Shown one piece after another: positions 16,035 through 25,323 of a stretch of DNA of 64,000 nt (within the stretch, counting starts at the first letter, position 1; each line of letters starts with the position of its first letter). The stretch is from BRH-c54 sp965284565 (GTDB taxonomy: Bacteria > Bacteroidota > Bacteroidia > Flavobacteriales_E > Vicingaceae), in assembly GCA_965284565.1 (NCBI GenBank), contig OZ260100.1, positions 1,922,001 through 1,986,000 of the forward strand. The letters run 5' to 3'. A program made the translations under genes and the position numbers. Under the pieces are notes generated by a model. The model ran no database searches, was not told the origin of the DNA, and saw nothing but the letters and a program-made list of their open reading frames with translations.

Positions 16035-16065
16035 TACATGTACCTAAATTAGTTACATTTGTAAC
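16035..16065 (+). promoter_or_regulatory. marR-efflux promoter with overlapping operator
   Basis: The inverted repeat GTTACA-TT-TGTAAC (16052-16065) contains the -7 element TACATTTG (16054-16061, perfect TAnnTTTG). A second short palindrome TACATGTA lies at 16035-16042. The marR ATG follows at 16090. A dimeric MarR protein bound here would block the promoter, so autorepression of the efflux operon is the simple reading. Confidence 0.6.
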
Positions 16066-16089
16066 CTTTTTAAACCACTTCATAAATTA

Positions 16090-16560
16090 ATGATTAATCA
16101 AAATATATATGGATATGAAATGGCTCGTATTTCAGAAGTTTATCTGAGTACTTTGTCATCTATTATGAAGCCTTTTGGCATTGAAAGGTATTTTGCTCCA
16201 TTACTATATTTGTGTGAAAATAGCGGAAAAACTACCCAAAAAGATTTAGCCGAAGCATTAAAAAGAGATAAAGTTTCTACTATGCGTATGGTAGATTATT
16301 TAAGTGAAAAAGGTCTATTGATTAGAACACAAGATTGCAACGACAGAAGATGTCAGATTTTAGAAGTTACTGATAAAGCATTAGAATTGCTCCCTAAAAT
16401 TAAAGAAGGAGTACAACAGACCAATGATTTATTGCTTAGAGATTTTACCGAAGAAGAAAAAGTAAGTTTTAAAAAGAGTATGGATAAATTATTTACAACC
16501 ATAAGTAGTTTTCCCGAACCTGACTTTATAGTTAAAGCATATAAAAGAAATAATAAATAA
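16090..16560 (+). CDS. MarR family transcriptional regulator
   Basis: The 156-aa protein has the MarR winged-helix fold: an N-terminal dimerisation helix, the HTH in NSGKTTQKDLAEALKRDKVSTMRMVDYLSEKGLL (residues about 50-85), the wing TQDCNDRRCQILEVTDKA with the conserved D-R-R, and a C-terminal helix pair. MarR proteins usually repress neighbouring efflux genes and let go on ligand binding. The next gene, the efflux adaptor, starts 3 bp after the stop, so it is the first gene of the operon. Confidence 0.92.
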   Translation: MINQNIYGYEMARISEVYLSTLSSIMKPFGIERYFAPLLYLCENSGKTTQKDLAEALKRDKVSTMRMVDYLSEKGLLIRTQDCNDRRCQILEVTDKALELLPKIKEGVQQTNDLLLRDFTEEEKVSFKKSMDKLFTTISSFPEPDFIVKAYKRNNK

Positions 16561-16563
16561 ACG

Positions 16564-17595
16564 ATGATTAAAAAATTTAAAAATATAGCGTTGGTTGCTA
16601 CAGCAATGATAATTTGGTCATGCGGAGATGCAAAAAAAGATGCTCAACAAGAACAAGGTAGTTTGCAAGTAAAAGGAGTTAAAGTAACTGCACAACCTTT
16701 TAACAGTGAAGTAAAAACCACAGCAACCATAATGGCTAATGAGCAAGTAGAATTAAAAGCTCCTATTGCAGGACAAGTGTTAGCCATTTATTTTGATGAA
16801 GGAGCTAGAGTTAAAAAAGGACAACAACTCATCCGTATTGACGACCGCTCTTGGAAAGCTCAATTAGCTGGTGTAAACGCTGCGTTAGAAAATGCACAAA
16901 AAGATTATGAGCGTAAAAAACAATTGCTAGTAGTTGAGGGTAGCAGTCAGGAAGAGGTGGACAATGCTTTTTCTACTGTTGAGACGTTAAAATCTCAAGC
17001 AGAAGAATTAAAAGTTAACATTGATTTAGCCAATATTAAAGCTCCTTTTTCAGGTGTGTTAGGAATGAGAGATTTTAGCGAAGGAGCTTTTTTATCTCAA
17101 GGACAAGTAATTACTTCTCTTACAGCAATTGATAAGCTTAAGATAGATTTTACTATGGCTCAAAACCACAAAAACAGCATAGCAATAGGTAAAAAAATAG
17201 TGGTATTAATAGAAAATGACACCTTAGAAGCTGAAATTTATGCTATTAGTCCAGTGGTTAGTGCAGATTCCAGAACGATAAATGTTAGGGCTATACTGAA
17301 ACAAAAAGAAGACAAATTTTACATGCCAGGCGTTTTTGCTGAAATTATTATTACCACCAATTTTATAAATGATGCTTTATTGATTCCGACACAAGCAGTA
17401 GTTCCATCCATAACCGATCAAACTATTTATGTGGTAAAAGATGGGAAAGCACAGAAAAAAATTGTTCAAATTGGCAACAGAACTAAAGATTTAGTACACA
17501 TTACAGAAGGTTTATCTGAGGGCGAAGTGGTTTTAACAACTGGGCTTTTACAAGTTAAAGAAGGAACGCCTCTTACAGTAGAGTTAATAAAATAA
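16564..17595 (+). CDS. RND efflux periplasmic adaptor (membrane fusion protein)
   Basis: The 343-aa lipoprotein has its signal ending in IIWSC with Cys20, a biotinyl-lipoyl-like domain (VELKAPIAGQVLAIYFDEGARVKKGQ in outline, residues 58-83), a short alpha-helical hairpin (about 90-150), the second lipoyl half (INLANIKAPFSGVLG type) and a beta-barrel plus membrane-proximal region (YMPGVFAEI...). It links the inner-membrane pump and the TolC-like channel. It sits 3 bp after marR and 10 bp before the pump gene. Confidence 0.93.
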   Translation: MIKKFKNIALVATAMIIWSCGDAKKDAQQEQGSLQVKGVKVTAQPFNSEVKTTATIMANEQVELKAPIAGQVLAIYFDEGARVKKGQQLIRIDDRSWKAQLAGVNAALENAQKDYERKKQLLVVEGSSQEEVDNAFSTVETLKSQAEELKVNIDLANIKAPFSGVLGMRDFSEGAFLSQGQVITSLTAIDKLKIDFTMAQNHKNSIAIGKKIVVLIENDTLEAEIYAISPVVSADSRTINVRAILKQKEDKFYMPGVFAEIIITTNFINDALLIPTQAVVPSITDQTIYVVKDGKAQKKIVQIGNRTKDLVHITEGLSEGEVVLTTGLLQVKEGTPLTVELIK

Positions 17596-17605
17596 AAGTA
17601 ATTCG

Positions 17606-20600
17606 ATGACATTATCAGATATAAGTATAAAAAGACCTGTTTTAGCATCTGTTTTTGCTATCATTATTGTGATTTTAGGAATAGTGGGCTACATATCACT
17701 GGGTGTGAGAGAATATCCTAGTGTGGATCCTCCTGTTGTTACGGTTACTACAAATTATGTTGGAGCTAATGCCGAAATTATCGAATCTCAAATTACAGAA
17801 CCTCTAGAAGAGCAAATAAATAGTATTGATGGAATTAAAACACTAAGCTCCAATAGTACGGATGGTAGAAGCACCATTACCATTGAATTTTTACCCGAAA
17901 TGGATTTAAATAATGCTGCCAATGATGTGCGAGATAAAGTTTCTCAGGCAGTTAAAAATTTACCTCCCGATGCCGACCCTCCTATTGTAAACAAAGCTGA
18001 TGCTAATGCTGAAACCATTTTATCCATTACTGTACAGAGTGAGAAAAGAGGTTTGTTGGAGCTTTCGCAAATTGGAAATAATATTTTTAAAGAAAGATTA
18101 CAAACTGTTCCCGGAGTAAGTAGCATCAGAATTTGGGGTGAAAAAAAATACGCCATGCGTTTGGAGTTAGATCCGAGCAAAATGCGCGATTATAATGTTA
18201 CTCCAATTGATATTAAAGATGCGTTAAGCAAACAAAATATTGAATTACCTTCGGGGAGAGTAGAAGGTGCAGAAACAGAATTAACCGTTAGAACCATTGG
18301 AAGGCTTTATACGGTGGAGGAGTTTGAAGATTTAATCATCAAAGAAGAAAACAACACCTTAATTAGATTAAAAGATGTTGGTTCTGCTCGATTAGGAGCT
18401 GAAGCTGAAAGAACATTGTTGAGAGGAAATGGTGTTATACCCATGGTGGGAATTGCTTTACAACCTCAGCCCGGCTCTAACTATGTAGAAATTGTTGATG
18501 AAGCTTTTCGTAGGTTGGAAATTATGAAAAAAGACTTGCCTGAGGATATCCAATTAAATGTAGCATTAGACAAAACTGTTTCCATCAGAAAAGCCATAAG
18601 TGAAGTAAAATCTACTATAGTATTAGCCTTTATTTTGGTATTAATGGTAATCTTCTTTTTCTTAAGGAACTGGCGAACTACCTTAATTCCTATTGTTTTA
18701 ATTCCAATTGCATTATTAGGAAGTTTTGGTTTTTTATATGCTGCCGGCTTTTCTATTAACGTACTTTCATTACTAGGTTTAGTCTTAGCAACAGGTTTGG
18801 TGGTGGACGATGCCATTGTGGTAATGGAAAATATTTATACCAAAATTGAAGATGGCATGCATCCTATGAAAGCTGCTTTTCAAGGTTCTAGAGAAGTATT
18901 TTTTGCTGTTTTAGCCACATCCATCACCTTAGTTTGTGTGTTTTTACCTATTTTCTTTATGCCGGGACTAACAGGTGAACTGTTCAGAGAGTTTGCTATG
19001 GTAGTTGTTGGAGCTATTGTCATTTCTACTTTTATTACACTCTCGCTAACACCAATGATGAGTTCTCGAATGTTAAAGAAAAGCAAAAGAGAAAATGGCT
19101 TAATGCGTGTTTTTGGTAGAATTGTAAATAAAAGCACAGAAAAATACACCGCTTCTTTAACCAAGTTTATGGATAAAAGATGGTTGGCATTTCCTATTTT
19201 TTTAGTGATGTTAGCCAGTATTTTCTTTATTGGTTCACAATTACAATCGGAGTTAGCTCCAATGGAAGATAAAAGTCAATTGCGTATTATTTCTACTGCT
19301 CCAGAAGGAACTTCTTATGAAGCCATGGATGCTTATCAATATGAGTTGATGAAAATTATGGATACCATTCCCGAAAAAGCATTTTTATTGGGTGTTACTT
19401 CTCCAACTTTTAGAGCTTCAACTGCTGCCAACTCTGCTTTTATCAGAATTACATTGGTAGAGCCTTCCGAAAGAAAAAAATCTCAAGCTCAATTGGCAGG
19501 AGAAATTAACCAAATCTTAAAAAATCACACCTTCGCTAAATCTTTTGTAATTCAAGAGGCCACCATACAAACCAGTGGTGGTGGATTTAATAAATTACCT
19601 GTCCAGTTTATTTTGCAAGCTCCCGACTTAGAAAGACTAAAGGCTGCTTTGCCTGTTTTCATGGACAGTGTGCAAAATAGCCCTGTTTTCTCTATGTCGC
19701 AAGTGGATTTGAAATTTAATAAACCGGAAATTAAAGTAAGCATCAATAGAAATAAAGCTGCTTTAATGGGAGTGACCATTGCTGATATTGCTCAAACCTT
19801 GCAAACATTTTTAAATGAAGAAAGATTAGGTTATTTTATTAAAGATGGAAAACAATATTTTGTGCTTTCAGAAGCTAAAAAAGACAAAAAAGATGAGCCT
19901 TTAGATTTACACAACATTACTGTTCGCAATAAAAATGACGAAATGGTTACCCTAGATAATTTAGTAGATATTGAATTAACTAGTCGTCCGCCATCATTAT
20001 TAAGATACAACCGTTACACCTCAGCTACTGTAGAAGCAGATTTAGCCCCAGGTTTTGCCTTAGGTGATGGAATTGATGAAATGCGAAGAATTGCTTCAGT
20101 TGTTTTAGATGAATCTTTTAGTACAGAATTAGCCGGTACTGCCTCCGATTTTGCCCAAAGCTCTGATAGCACGCTCATCATTTTTGTTTTTGCTTTGATT
20201 TTAGTTTACCTAACATTGGCTGCTCAATTTGAAAGCTTTAGAGATCCACTAACGATTATGCTTACCGTTCCATTAGCCCTAGCAGGTGCTGTATTAACTT
20301 TATGGATTTTCGGACAAACTATCAATATTTTTAGTCAGATTGGAATGATTGTGTTGATTGGTATTGTTACCAAAAACGGAATTTTAATTGTAGAATTTGC
20401 CAATCAGAAAAGAGATGCAGGAATGTCGTTAAAACAAGCTGCTTTTGAAGCGGCATCACAACGTTTCAGACCTATTTTAATGACAAGTTTATCCACCGTA
20501 TTAGGAGCTTTACCAATTGCTTTAGCTTTGGGAGATTCCTCTACAAGTAGAATTCCTATGGGATTGGCAATTATTGGGGGATTACTTTTATCGTTGGTAT

Positions 20601-20683
20601 TAACATTATATGTAATTCCTGCTTTGTACACTTACATTGCAAGTAAAGAGAATAAAATTATAGATGAAAAAGATTTTCAATAA
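17606..20683 (+). CDS. RND multidrug efflux permease (HAE1 type)
   Basis: The 1025-aa inner-membrane pump has twelve membrane helices and two large periplasmic loops, as in AcrB. Proton-relay residues are visible: the Asp pair D401/D402 in GLVVDDAIVVMEN (helix 4) and Lys in GIVTKNGILIVEFA (helix 10). The N-terminus SDISIKRPVLASVFAIIIV is typical of the HAE1 family. It exports hydrophobic or amphiphilic compounds using the proton gradient, with the adaptor and channel encoded on either side. Its exact substrates are not readable. Confidence 0.96.
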   Translation: MTLSDISIKRPVLASVFAIIIVILGIVGYISLGVREYPSVDPPVVTVTTNYVGANAEIIESQITEPLEEQINSIDGIKTLSSNSTDGRSTITIEFLPEMDLNNAANDVRDKVSQAVKNLPPDADPPIVNKADANAETILSITVQSEKRGLLELSQIGNNIFKERLQTVPGVSSIRIWGEKKYAMRLELDPSKMRDYNVTPIDIKDALSKQNIELPSGRVEGAETELTVRTIGRLYTVEEFEDLIIKEENNTLIRLKDVGSARLGAEAERTLLRGNGVIPMVGIALQPQPGSNYVEIVDEAFRRLEIMKKDLPEDIQLNVALDKTVSIRKAISEVKSTIVLAFILVLMVIFFFLRNWRTTLIPIVLIPIALLGSFGFLYAAGFSINVLSLLGLVLATGLVVDDAIVVMENIYTKIEDGMHPMKAAFQGSREVFFAVLATSITLVCVFLPIFFMPGLTGELFREFAMVVVGAIVISTFITLSLTPMMSSRMLKKSKRENGLMRVFGRIVNKSTEKYTASLTKFMDKRWLAFPIFLVMLASIFFIGSQLQSELAPMEDKSQLRIISTAPEGTSYEAMDAYQYELMKIMDTIPEKAFLLGVTSPTFRASTAANSAFIRITLVEPSERKKSQAQLAGEINQILKNHTFAKSFVIQEATIQTSGGGFNKLPVQFILQAPDLERLKAALPVFMDSVQNSPVFSMSQVDLKFNKPEIKVSINRNKAALMGVTIADIAQTLQTFLNEERLGYFIKDGKQYFVLSEAKKDKKDEPLDLHNITVRNKNDEMVTLDNLVDIELTSRPPSLLRYNRYTSATVEADLAPGFALGDGIDEMRRIASVVLDESFSTELAGTASDFAQSSDSTLIIFVFALILVYLTLAAQFESFRDPLTIMLTVPLALAGAVLTLWIFGQTINIFSQIGMIVLIGIVTKNGILIVEFANQKRDAGMSLKQAAFEAASQRFRPILMTSLSTVLGALPIALALGDSSTSRIPMGLAIIGGLLLSLVLTLYVIPALYTYIASKENKIIDEKDFQ

Positions 20684-20688
20684 TTGAG

Positions 20689-22008
20689 ATGAAGAAATTT
20701 TTAAATAAAAATAGTTTAGTTGTTGTATTGATTGGCTTTAGCTCTTTAGCAAATGCACAAACATTGCAAGAGTTGATAAATGTTGCGTTGGCTAACAATT
20801 ATCAAATAAGAATATTGAAAAATGAAGCTCAAGTTGCAGCTAATAACAACACTATGGGTAATGCAGGTCAATTACCCACGGTAAGTTTGGATGGTGCTTA
20901 TTCCACTTCTTTTAACAATACCCGACAAGAATTTGCTGATGGCTCCGTAAGAGAAGGTAGTAATGCTAAAAACACCAATGTAAACTTATCTGTTTTAGCC
21001 AACTGGACTATCTTTAACGGTTTTAGCGTTTATGCCAAAAAAAATCAATTAGGTTATTTAGAACAATTAGGAGAACTCAATTCTAAATTTTACATAGAAC
21101 AGACTGTTTCAGACATCGTGATGGTTTATCATCAGTTGTCTTATGAATCTCAATTACTAAAACACTATCAACAAACGCTTGATATTTCTCGATTTAGATT
21201 GAGTTTAGAGCAAAAAAGAAAAGAAATTGGCTCGAGTACTGCTATGGCTTTCGGACAAGCATTGGTAGATTATCAAACAGATAGCATTATGTTGTTGAAT
21301 CAGCAAAATACCATACAAACATTAAAAATCGAGTTAAACAGAATTTTAAGTAACAACTTAGAAAATGAACTTACTATTTCTGACGAAGACTTTACTTTGT
21401 TACCAATTCCAGCCAAAGAAGAATTAAGTAAAATGGTAGAAAACAGCAACAACCAATTGGAGCAACAACTTCTGCAAGAGTTAATTGCTGAAACGGAATT
21501 GCGCATGTCAAAAGCAAACCGCTATCCAAAAATAGATTTGTTTGCTGGCTATAAATATTCTAAAACTTTTTCTGAAGTAGGCTTTTTTAGCTCTAATCAA
21601 AACTACGGACCAACTGTTGGCGTGAGCGTAAGTTTCAATTTATTTAATGGCGGAGCGGTAAACCGAGAGATTAAAAACACTAAAATTTTTACAGAAAATG
21701 CTCAACTTACCAAGCAAGATGTAACTCAAAATATTAATGCTGATGTATTGAAGCTTTATAACGAACACGTTTCTTTAGGTGAAAGAATAACATTGGCAAA
21801 AAGCAATGTGTCCACCATGCAAAAGGTGTATGAAACAGCATCAGAACAATTGAAAAAAGGAGCTATAAATGGTTATGATTTTCGTTTAACACAATTAACT
21901 TTACTGAATAGCGAACTGACATTAATGCAACTACAATTGGCTTCAAAAGCGATAGAAATAAACCTAAACAGACTTTCTGGAACGGTATTGAGTGCGTATA
22001 TGGATTAA
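20689..22008 (+). CDS. TolC family outer-membrane efflux channel
   Basis: The 439-aa protein has a signal peptide (MKKFLNKNSLVVVLIGFSSLANAQ in outline, cleavage near residue 24) and two copies of the outer-membrane efflux repeat. These are long helices with VALANNYQIRILKNEAQVA, and in the second half FAGYKYSKTFSEVGFFSSNQNYGPTVGVSVSFNLFNGG in outline, ending in LNRLSG. It is the trimeric exit duct for the RND pump and starts 5 bp after the pump gene. No clear terminator follows; a REP-like sequence lies 35 bp downstream. Confidence 0.93.
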   Translation: MKKFLNKNSLVVVLIGFSSLANAQTLQELINVALANNYQIRILKNEAQVAANNNTMGNAGQLPTVSLDGAYSTSFNNTRQEFADGSVREGSNAKNTNVNLSVLANWTIFNGFSVYAKKNQLGYLEQLGELNSKFYIEQTVSDIVMVYHQLSYESQLLKHYQQTLDISRFRLSLEQKRKEIGSSTAMAFGQALVDYQTDSIMLLNQQNTIQTLKIELNRILSNNLENELTISDEDFTLLPIPAKEELSKMVENSNNQLEQQLLQELIAETELRMSKANRYPKIDLFAGYKYSKTFSEVGFFSSNQNYGPTVGVSVSFNLFNGGAVNREIKNTKIFTENAQLTKQDVTQNINADVLKLYNEHVSLGERITLAKSNVSTMQKVYETASEQLKKGAINGYDFRLTQLTLLNSELTLMQLQLASKAIEINLNRLSGTVLSAYMD

Positions 22009-22042
22009 GGTTTTAGGTTGGATGTTTGAAGTTTGATGTTTA

Positions 22043-22086
22043 TCGTCATTACGAGCGAAACATAGTGCAGTGAAGTAACCTGTCTA
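22043..22086. repeat. degenerate interspersed repeat (REP-like)
   Basis: The stretch starting CGTCATTACGAGCGAAAC and ending GTAACCTGTCT resembles the interspersed GTCATTGCGAG...GCAATCTG repeats I know from many Flavobacteriia, with several G-to-A changes. Just before it (22013-22041) is a GTTTGAAGTTTGATGTTT stretch akin to the hairpin repeat at 61275-61327. The family assignment is from memory; copy number in the genome cannot be seen here. Confidence 0.5.
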
Positions 22087-22212
22087 TTATGAGTTTATTT
22101 TATTTCAAGTTTAACTTATAGACAATAATTGACTAATAACCGATAAAGTCTATCAATAACTCATTGTTCAAAACCACTGTGTATTTTCAACACAACTAAC
22201 TCAGCTTAGTAT

Positions 22213-22220
22213 TATTTTTG
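22213..22220 (+). promoter_or_regulatory. -7 element upstream of NlpC/P60 gene
   Basis: TATTTTTG fits TAnnTTTG and lies 23 bp upstream of the ATG at 22244. A -33 TTG is not present at the usual spacing. Confidence 0.5.
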
Positions 22221-22243
22221 TGTAGTTTCAATTTAATTTTATA

Positions 22244-22876
22244 ATGTACTCATCACAACAGCAATATCGTTTATACCTTTTACTTGCTGCATTTGTATTG
22301 TGGAGTTGCAAAAACACTAAACCGCTTCTTGACAAAAATAAAACTACTACAAAAAAGAACACATCGCCTGTAAATGTTGTTTTTGATGAATTAGAGGAAA
22401 CTGATGAAACAAAAGAAGAAATTGCAGTTGCTGAACCAACTTTATCTAAAGAAGAACTTGAACTTAAAACCAAATATGCCGAATTGTTAGAAGCCTCTCC
22501 CAAAGAATTAGAGCTTGTTGAATTATATGCATTTATTGATGAATGGGTAGGTGTAAAATACAAATATGGAGGCACTACAAAAAAAGGAGTTGATTGTTCC
22601 GGTTTTACGAATTTGCTTTATAACAATGTATTCAAGAAAGAATTGCCTCGTTCTTCATCAGATATAGCGGCTGTTGCCAAAAGCGTTTCTAAAAAAGAAC
22701 TTAGTGAAGGCGATTTTGTATTTTTCTCTATTAGAAGCAACAAAGTAGATCATGTAGGTGTTTATTTAACCAACAATAGGTTTGTACATGCAAGTACTTC
22801 TAAAGGAGTAATTATTTCAAGTTTAGAGCACCCTTATTATGCAAAGTATTTTAAAAAAGGAGGACGATTAGAATGA
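22244..22876 (+). CDS. NlpC/P60 family peptidoglycan hydrolase lipoprotein
   Basis: The 210-aa protein has a lipoprotein signal with LWSC (Cys22), an acidic linker (residues 45-95) and an NlpC/P60 domain with catalytic C118 (GVDCSGF), H170 (DHVGVYL) and a third polar residue H182 (FVHAST). These cysteine peptidases cut peptide stems of the cell wall during growth or separation. It overlaps the next gene (SDR) by 4 bp (ATGA), so the two are translated together. Confidence 0.92.
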   Translation: MYSSQQQYRLYLLLAAFVLWSCKNTKPLLDKNKTTTKKNTSPVNVVFDELEETDETKEEIAVAEPTLSKEELELKTKYAELLEASPKELELVELYAFIDEWVGVKYKYGGTTKKGVDCSGFTNLLYNNVFKKELPRSSSDIAAVAKSVSKKELSEGDFVFFSIRSNKVDHVGVYLTNNRFVHASTSKGVIISSLEHPYYAKYFKKGGRLE

Positions 22877-23577
22877 ACGTACTAATTACAGGAGCAAGCA
22901 AGGGTATTGGAGCAGCTTTAGTAAAACACTTCGCAACCCATACCGATGCTACTATTATTGCTTTGGCAAGAGACATCGAATTACTGAAAAACTTGCAAAT
23001 TTTTTGTGCTAAAACATATCAAAAATCCATTCATGTTTATAAAGTAGATTTAAGTCAACCTGATTTTCAAATAACATTGAATGCTATTTTAAAAGAACAT
23101 CAGCATATTGATATTGTTATTAATAATGCAGGATTTTTGGCTCATCTTCCTTTTGAAAAAACAGATATACAAACTATTCAACAAACTTTTCAGGTAAATG
23201 TTTTTGGTCCTATGTTGCTTTTACAAAGTGTTTTTGCTCATCTTGATGCAACAAAAAAATGTCATGTGGTTAATATTGGCAGCATGGGTGGCTTTCAAGG
23301 TTCAATAAAATTTCCGGGATTGGCTGCTTACAGTACTTCAAAAGCGGCATTAGCCAATCTTACCGAATGTTTAGCAGAAGAATACAAAGGTAAGAACATA
23401 TATGTAAATTGTTTAGCATTAGGGTCTGTACAAACAGAAATGCTTAACAATGCCTTTCCAGGTTTTGAAGCACAAACTACTGCCGAAGAAATGGCTAAAT
23501 TTATTTTTGATTTTGCTACTCAACAACCTGTTCTCATCAATGGAAAAGTTATTCCTGTTTCGGTGGATACTCCTTGA
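22873..23577 (+). CDS. SDR family NAD(P)-dependent oxidoreductase
   Basis: The 234-aa Rossmann-fold enzyme has the nucleotide motif TGASKGIGAA (residues 6-15), NNAG (84-87), catalytic Ser137 and the Y153-x3-K157 pair in AAYSTSKAA. It is a classical short-chain dehydrogenase/reductase; the substrate cannot be deduced. It begins inside the end of the NlpC/P60 gene and ends 8 bp before a convergent gene. Confidence 0.92.
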   Translation: MNVLITGASKGIGAALVKHFATHTDATIIALARDIELLKNLQIFCAKTYQKSIHVYKVDLSQPDFQITLNAILKEHQHIDIVINNAGFLAHLPFEKTDIQTIQQTFQVNVFGPMLLLQSVFAHLDATKKCHVVNIGSMGGFQGSIKFPGLAAYSTSKAALANLTECLAEEYKGKNIYVNCLALGSVQTEMLNNAFPGFEAQTTAEEMAKFIFDFATQQPVLINGKVIPVSVDTP

Positions 23578-23585
23578 GAAGAAAA

Positions 23586-24260
23586 TTAGTACGGTAATGT
23601 TTTAAAGTAAATAGTTGTATTCGGTAGTAGTTTTTTTATTTCAGTTAATTCACTATCAGGAATAGGATTATCCCATAATATGAGCGTTTTTAGCTTTTTT
23701 AAATTAGAAATTGATTTAGGGAGATGCGAAATATTATTTCTAGCTAAATCTAAATATTCTAAATTCGTAAGTTCACCTATACATTCTGGCATAGATTCTA
23801 AATTCAACCCCCAAGCAAATCTTAAGAACCTAAGTTTATTAAGTTCACAGATAGAATTAGGAAAAGTTTTTAAGGTTACAGATTTCGTTATTATTAGGCT
23901 CTCTAAATTTTCAAAACCTGTTAGGTCTTTAGGTAGGTTTTTCATCCTAGCTGCAAAAAAGTTTATGCACTTTAGATTTTTCATTTTGCTCTTATCTCCA
24001 ACAAATTCTATCGTATCAGGAGCAAGAAACTCAATGTATTTAATAGATGACAAACTATCATGACAAACAAACCTTGTACCCATAAAATCTAGAGAGTCTA
24101 AACCAGTATATCTAAATGCCAATGGAAATGTTTCATCTTGGTTGATGAAATGAGGATTGTATTCTTTTTCAATTTGTTGCTTTTCTTTTGTATCAGATGT
24201 GCAACTAAAAATCACGAAGACAAATAACAAACTAAACGATATTACCTTGAGGCTTTTCAT
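23586..24260 (-). CDS. leucine-rich-repeat lipoprotein
   Basis: The 224-aa protein starts with a lipoprotein signal (FVIFSC, Cys20). From about residue 85 it has four or five leucine-rich repeats of the LxxLxxLxLxxNxIxxLPxxI type (for example NLEYLDLARNNISHLPKSISNLKKL). Such repeats form a curved protein-binding surface. No catalytic domain is present. It follows the next upstream lipoprotein gene after a 9-bp gap on the same strand. Confidence 0.85.
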   Translation of the reverse strand: MKSLKVISFSLLFVFVIFSCTSDTKEKQQIEKEYNPHFINQDETFPLAFRYTGLDSLDFMGTRFVCHDSLSSIKYIEFLAPDTIEFVGDKSKMKNLKCINFFAARMKNLPKDLTGFENLESLIITKSVTLKTFPNSICELNKLRFLRFAWGLNLESMPECIGELTNLEYLDLARNNISHLPKSISNLKKLKTLILWDNPIPDSELTEIKKLLPNTTIYFKTLPY

Positions 24261-24269
24261 TATGTAAGA

Positions 24270-24932
24270 TTAAGGCTTTCTATAAAATATTGAGCTTGTT
24301 TTAATATCATAAAAAGCAATTAAACCTAATTCGTGGTTGTAATAAACTCGTTGAACAAATGGTTTGATGACATATCGTCCATTATACACAGTTTGAGTAT
24401 CTATGTGATGAACAAGTACATTATTGTAAGTGGTACTTCCTGCCATAAAAGTGGCTAACAAAGTATCTTCAGGGTTGTATTTTACATTAGGATAAACTTG
24501 ATACTCGATTTTAGCGTCAAAAATAGACAAAGTTGCACCTGCTCTATCTTCTTCAACTAATTTATCTACTACACTAAAACTCAAATTGTTTTTTACATGA
24601 TAAATTACGGTTCCCGATGTATCATAGTTTGTTCTTAATGTGTCAGGCGTTATAAATAATAAACTATAAACTCTTTTATCACAATTAGAACAAACGCACT
24701 GTCTCATTCCATCAAATTGGCAATCCTGAACCTTTTCTTGCGTTTTATAAATTCTATTAAAATTAAATTCTAATGTCTGATTGCTATCGTTTTCAAATAC
24801 TACTTGATTTGTACTAACAGAATATGGAGCGTAAGTTATTAAACTTTCTGTAAAACCATGACAAGTTCCATCTTCACATTCTCTACAAGAAAATAATGTA
24901 AATCCAATAAATATTAAAACTAAACACTTCAT
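24270..24932 (-). CDS. hypothetical Cys-rich lipoprotein
   Basis: I placed the start at the third in-frame ATG (24932) because MKCLVLIFIGFTLFSC is a clean lipoprotein signal; earlier ATGs at 24938 and 24959 only add FTLNY-type residues. The mature protein of about 205 aa is beta-rich, with a Cys cluster near its N-terminus (CRECEDGTC) and a second one (CQFDGMRQCVCSNCD), possibly disulfide-bonded or metal-binding. No known family was recognised. It forms a unit with the LRR lipoprotein gene downstream and follows dgkA. Confidence 0.65.
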   Translation of the reverse strand: MKCLVLIFIGFTLFSCRECEDGTCHGFTESLITYAPYSVSTNQVVFENDSNQTLEFNFNRIYKTQEKVQDCQFDGMRQCVCSNCDKRVYSLLFITPDTLRTNYDTSGTVIYHVKNNLSFSVVDKLVEEDRAGATLSIFDAKIEYQVYPNVKYNPEDTLLATFMAGSTTYNNVLVHHIDTQTVYNGRYVIKPFVQRVYYNHELGLIAFYDIKTSSIFYRKP

Positions 24933-24967
24933 ACACATATAGTTTAGTGTAAAAAACAAAGATGCTA

Positions 24968-25321
24968 TTACAATATTAATAAAATTTTAGGAATAAAAAT
25001 CAGCAAACCTACCACCAAAGCAACTATAGCACTTATTAAAACGGCTGCAGCTGCAATGTCTTTTATCGTTTTAATTTTTTCATGTCTTTCAGGTGAAATA
25101 AAATCGGCTATATTTTCAATGGTAGTATTTAGTAATTCTGTAAGCAAAACCAATCCGATAGCAATGATTATTGTCAACCATTCCGTTATTGATAGTTGAA
25201 AAAACAATCCAGCAGCAATAACTATTATTGTTGCTACAACATGAATTCTAAAGTTAGCTTCTTCTTTAAAAGCCATCTTTATCCCATTAAATGCGTGTAT
25301 AAAACTTTTTATTCTTCGCAT
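24968..25321 (-). CDS. dgkA: diacylglycerol/undecaprenol kinase family protein
   Basis: The 117-aa membrane protein has an N-terminal amphipathic helix with SFIHAFNGIKMAFKEEANFRIH, three membrane helices, and the DgkA signature TELLNTTIENIADF (acidic metal-binding residues). The family phosphorylates diacylglycerol or undecaprenol; in this phylum the lipid is not settled. It starts 2 bp after recO ends, an operon arrangement. Confidence 0.88.
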   Translation of the reverse strand: MRRIKSFIHAFNGIKMAFKEEANFRIHVVATIIVIAAGLFFQLSITEWLTIIIAIGLVLLTELLNTTIENIADFISPERHEKIKTIKDIAAAAVLISAIVALVVGLLIFIPKILLIL

Positions 25322-25323
25322 AA

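Noticed and set aside
22228..22575. Minus-strand frame rich in Ser opposite the NlpC/P60 gene
   Set aside because: It is the antisense of a clear lipoprotein and its acidic linker.
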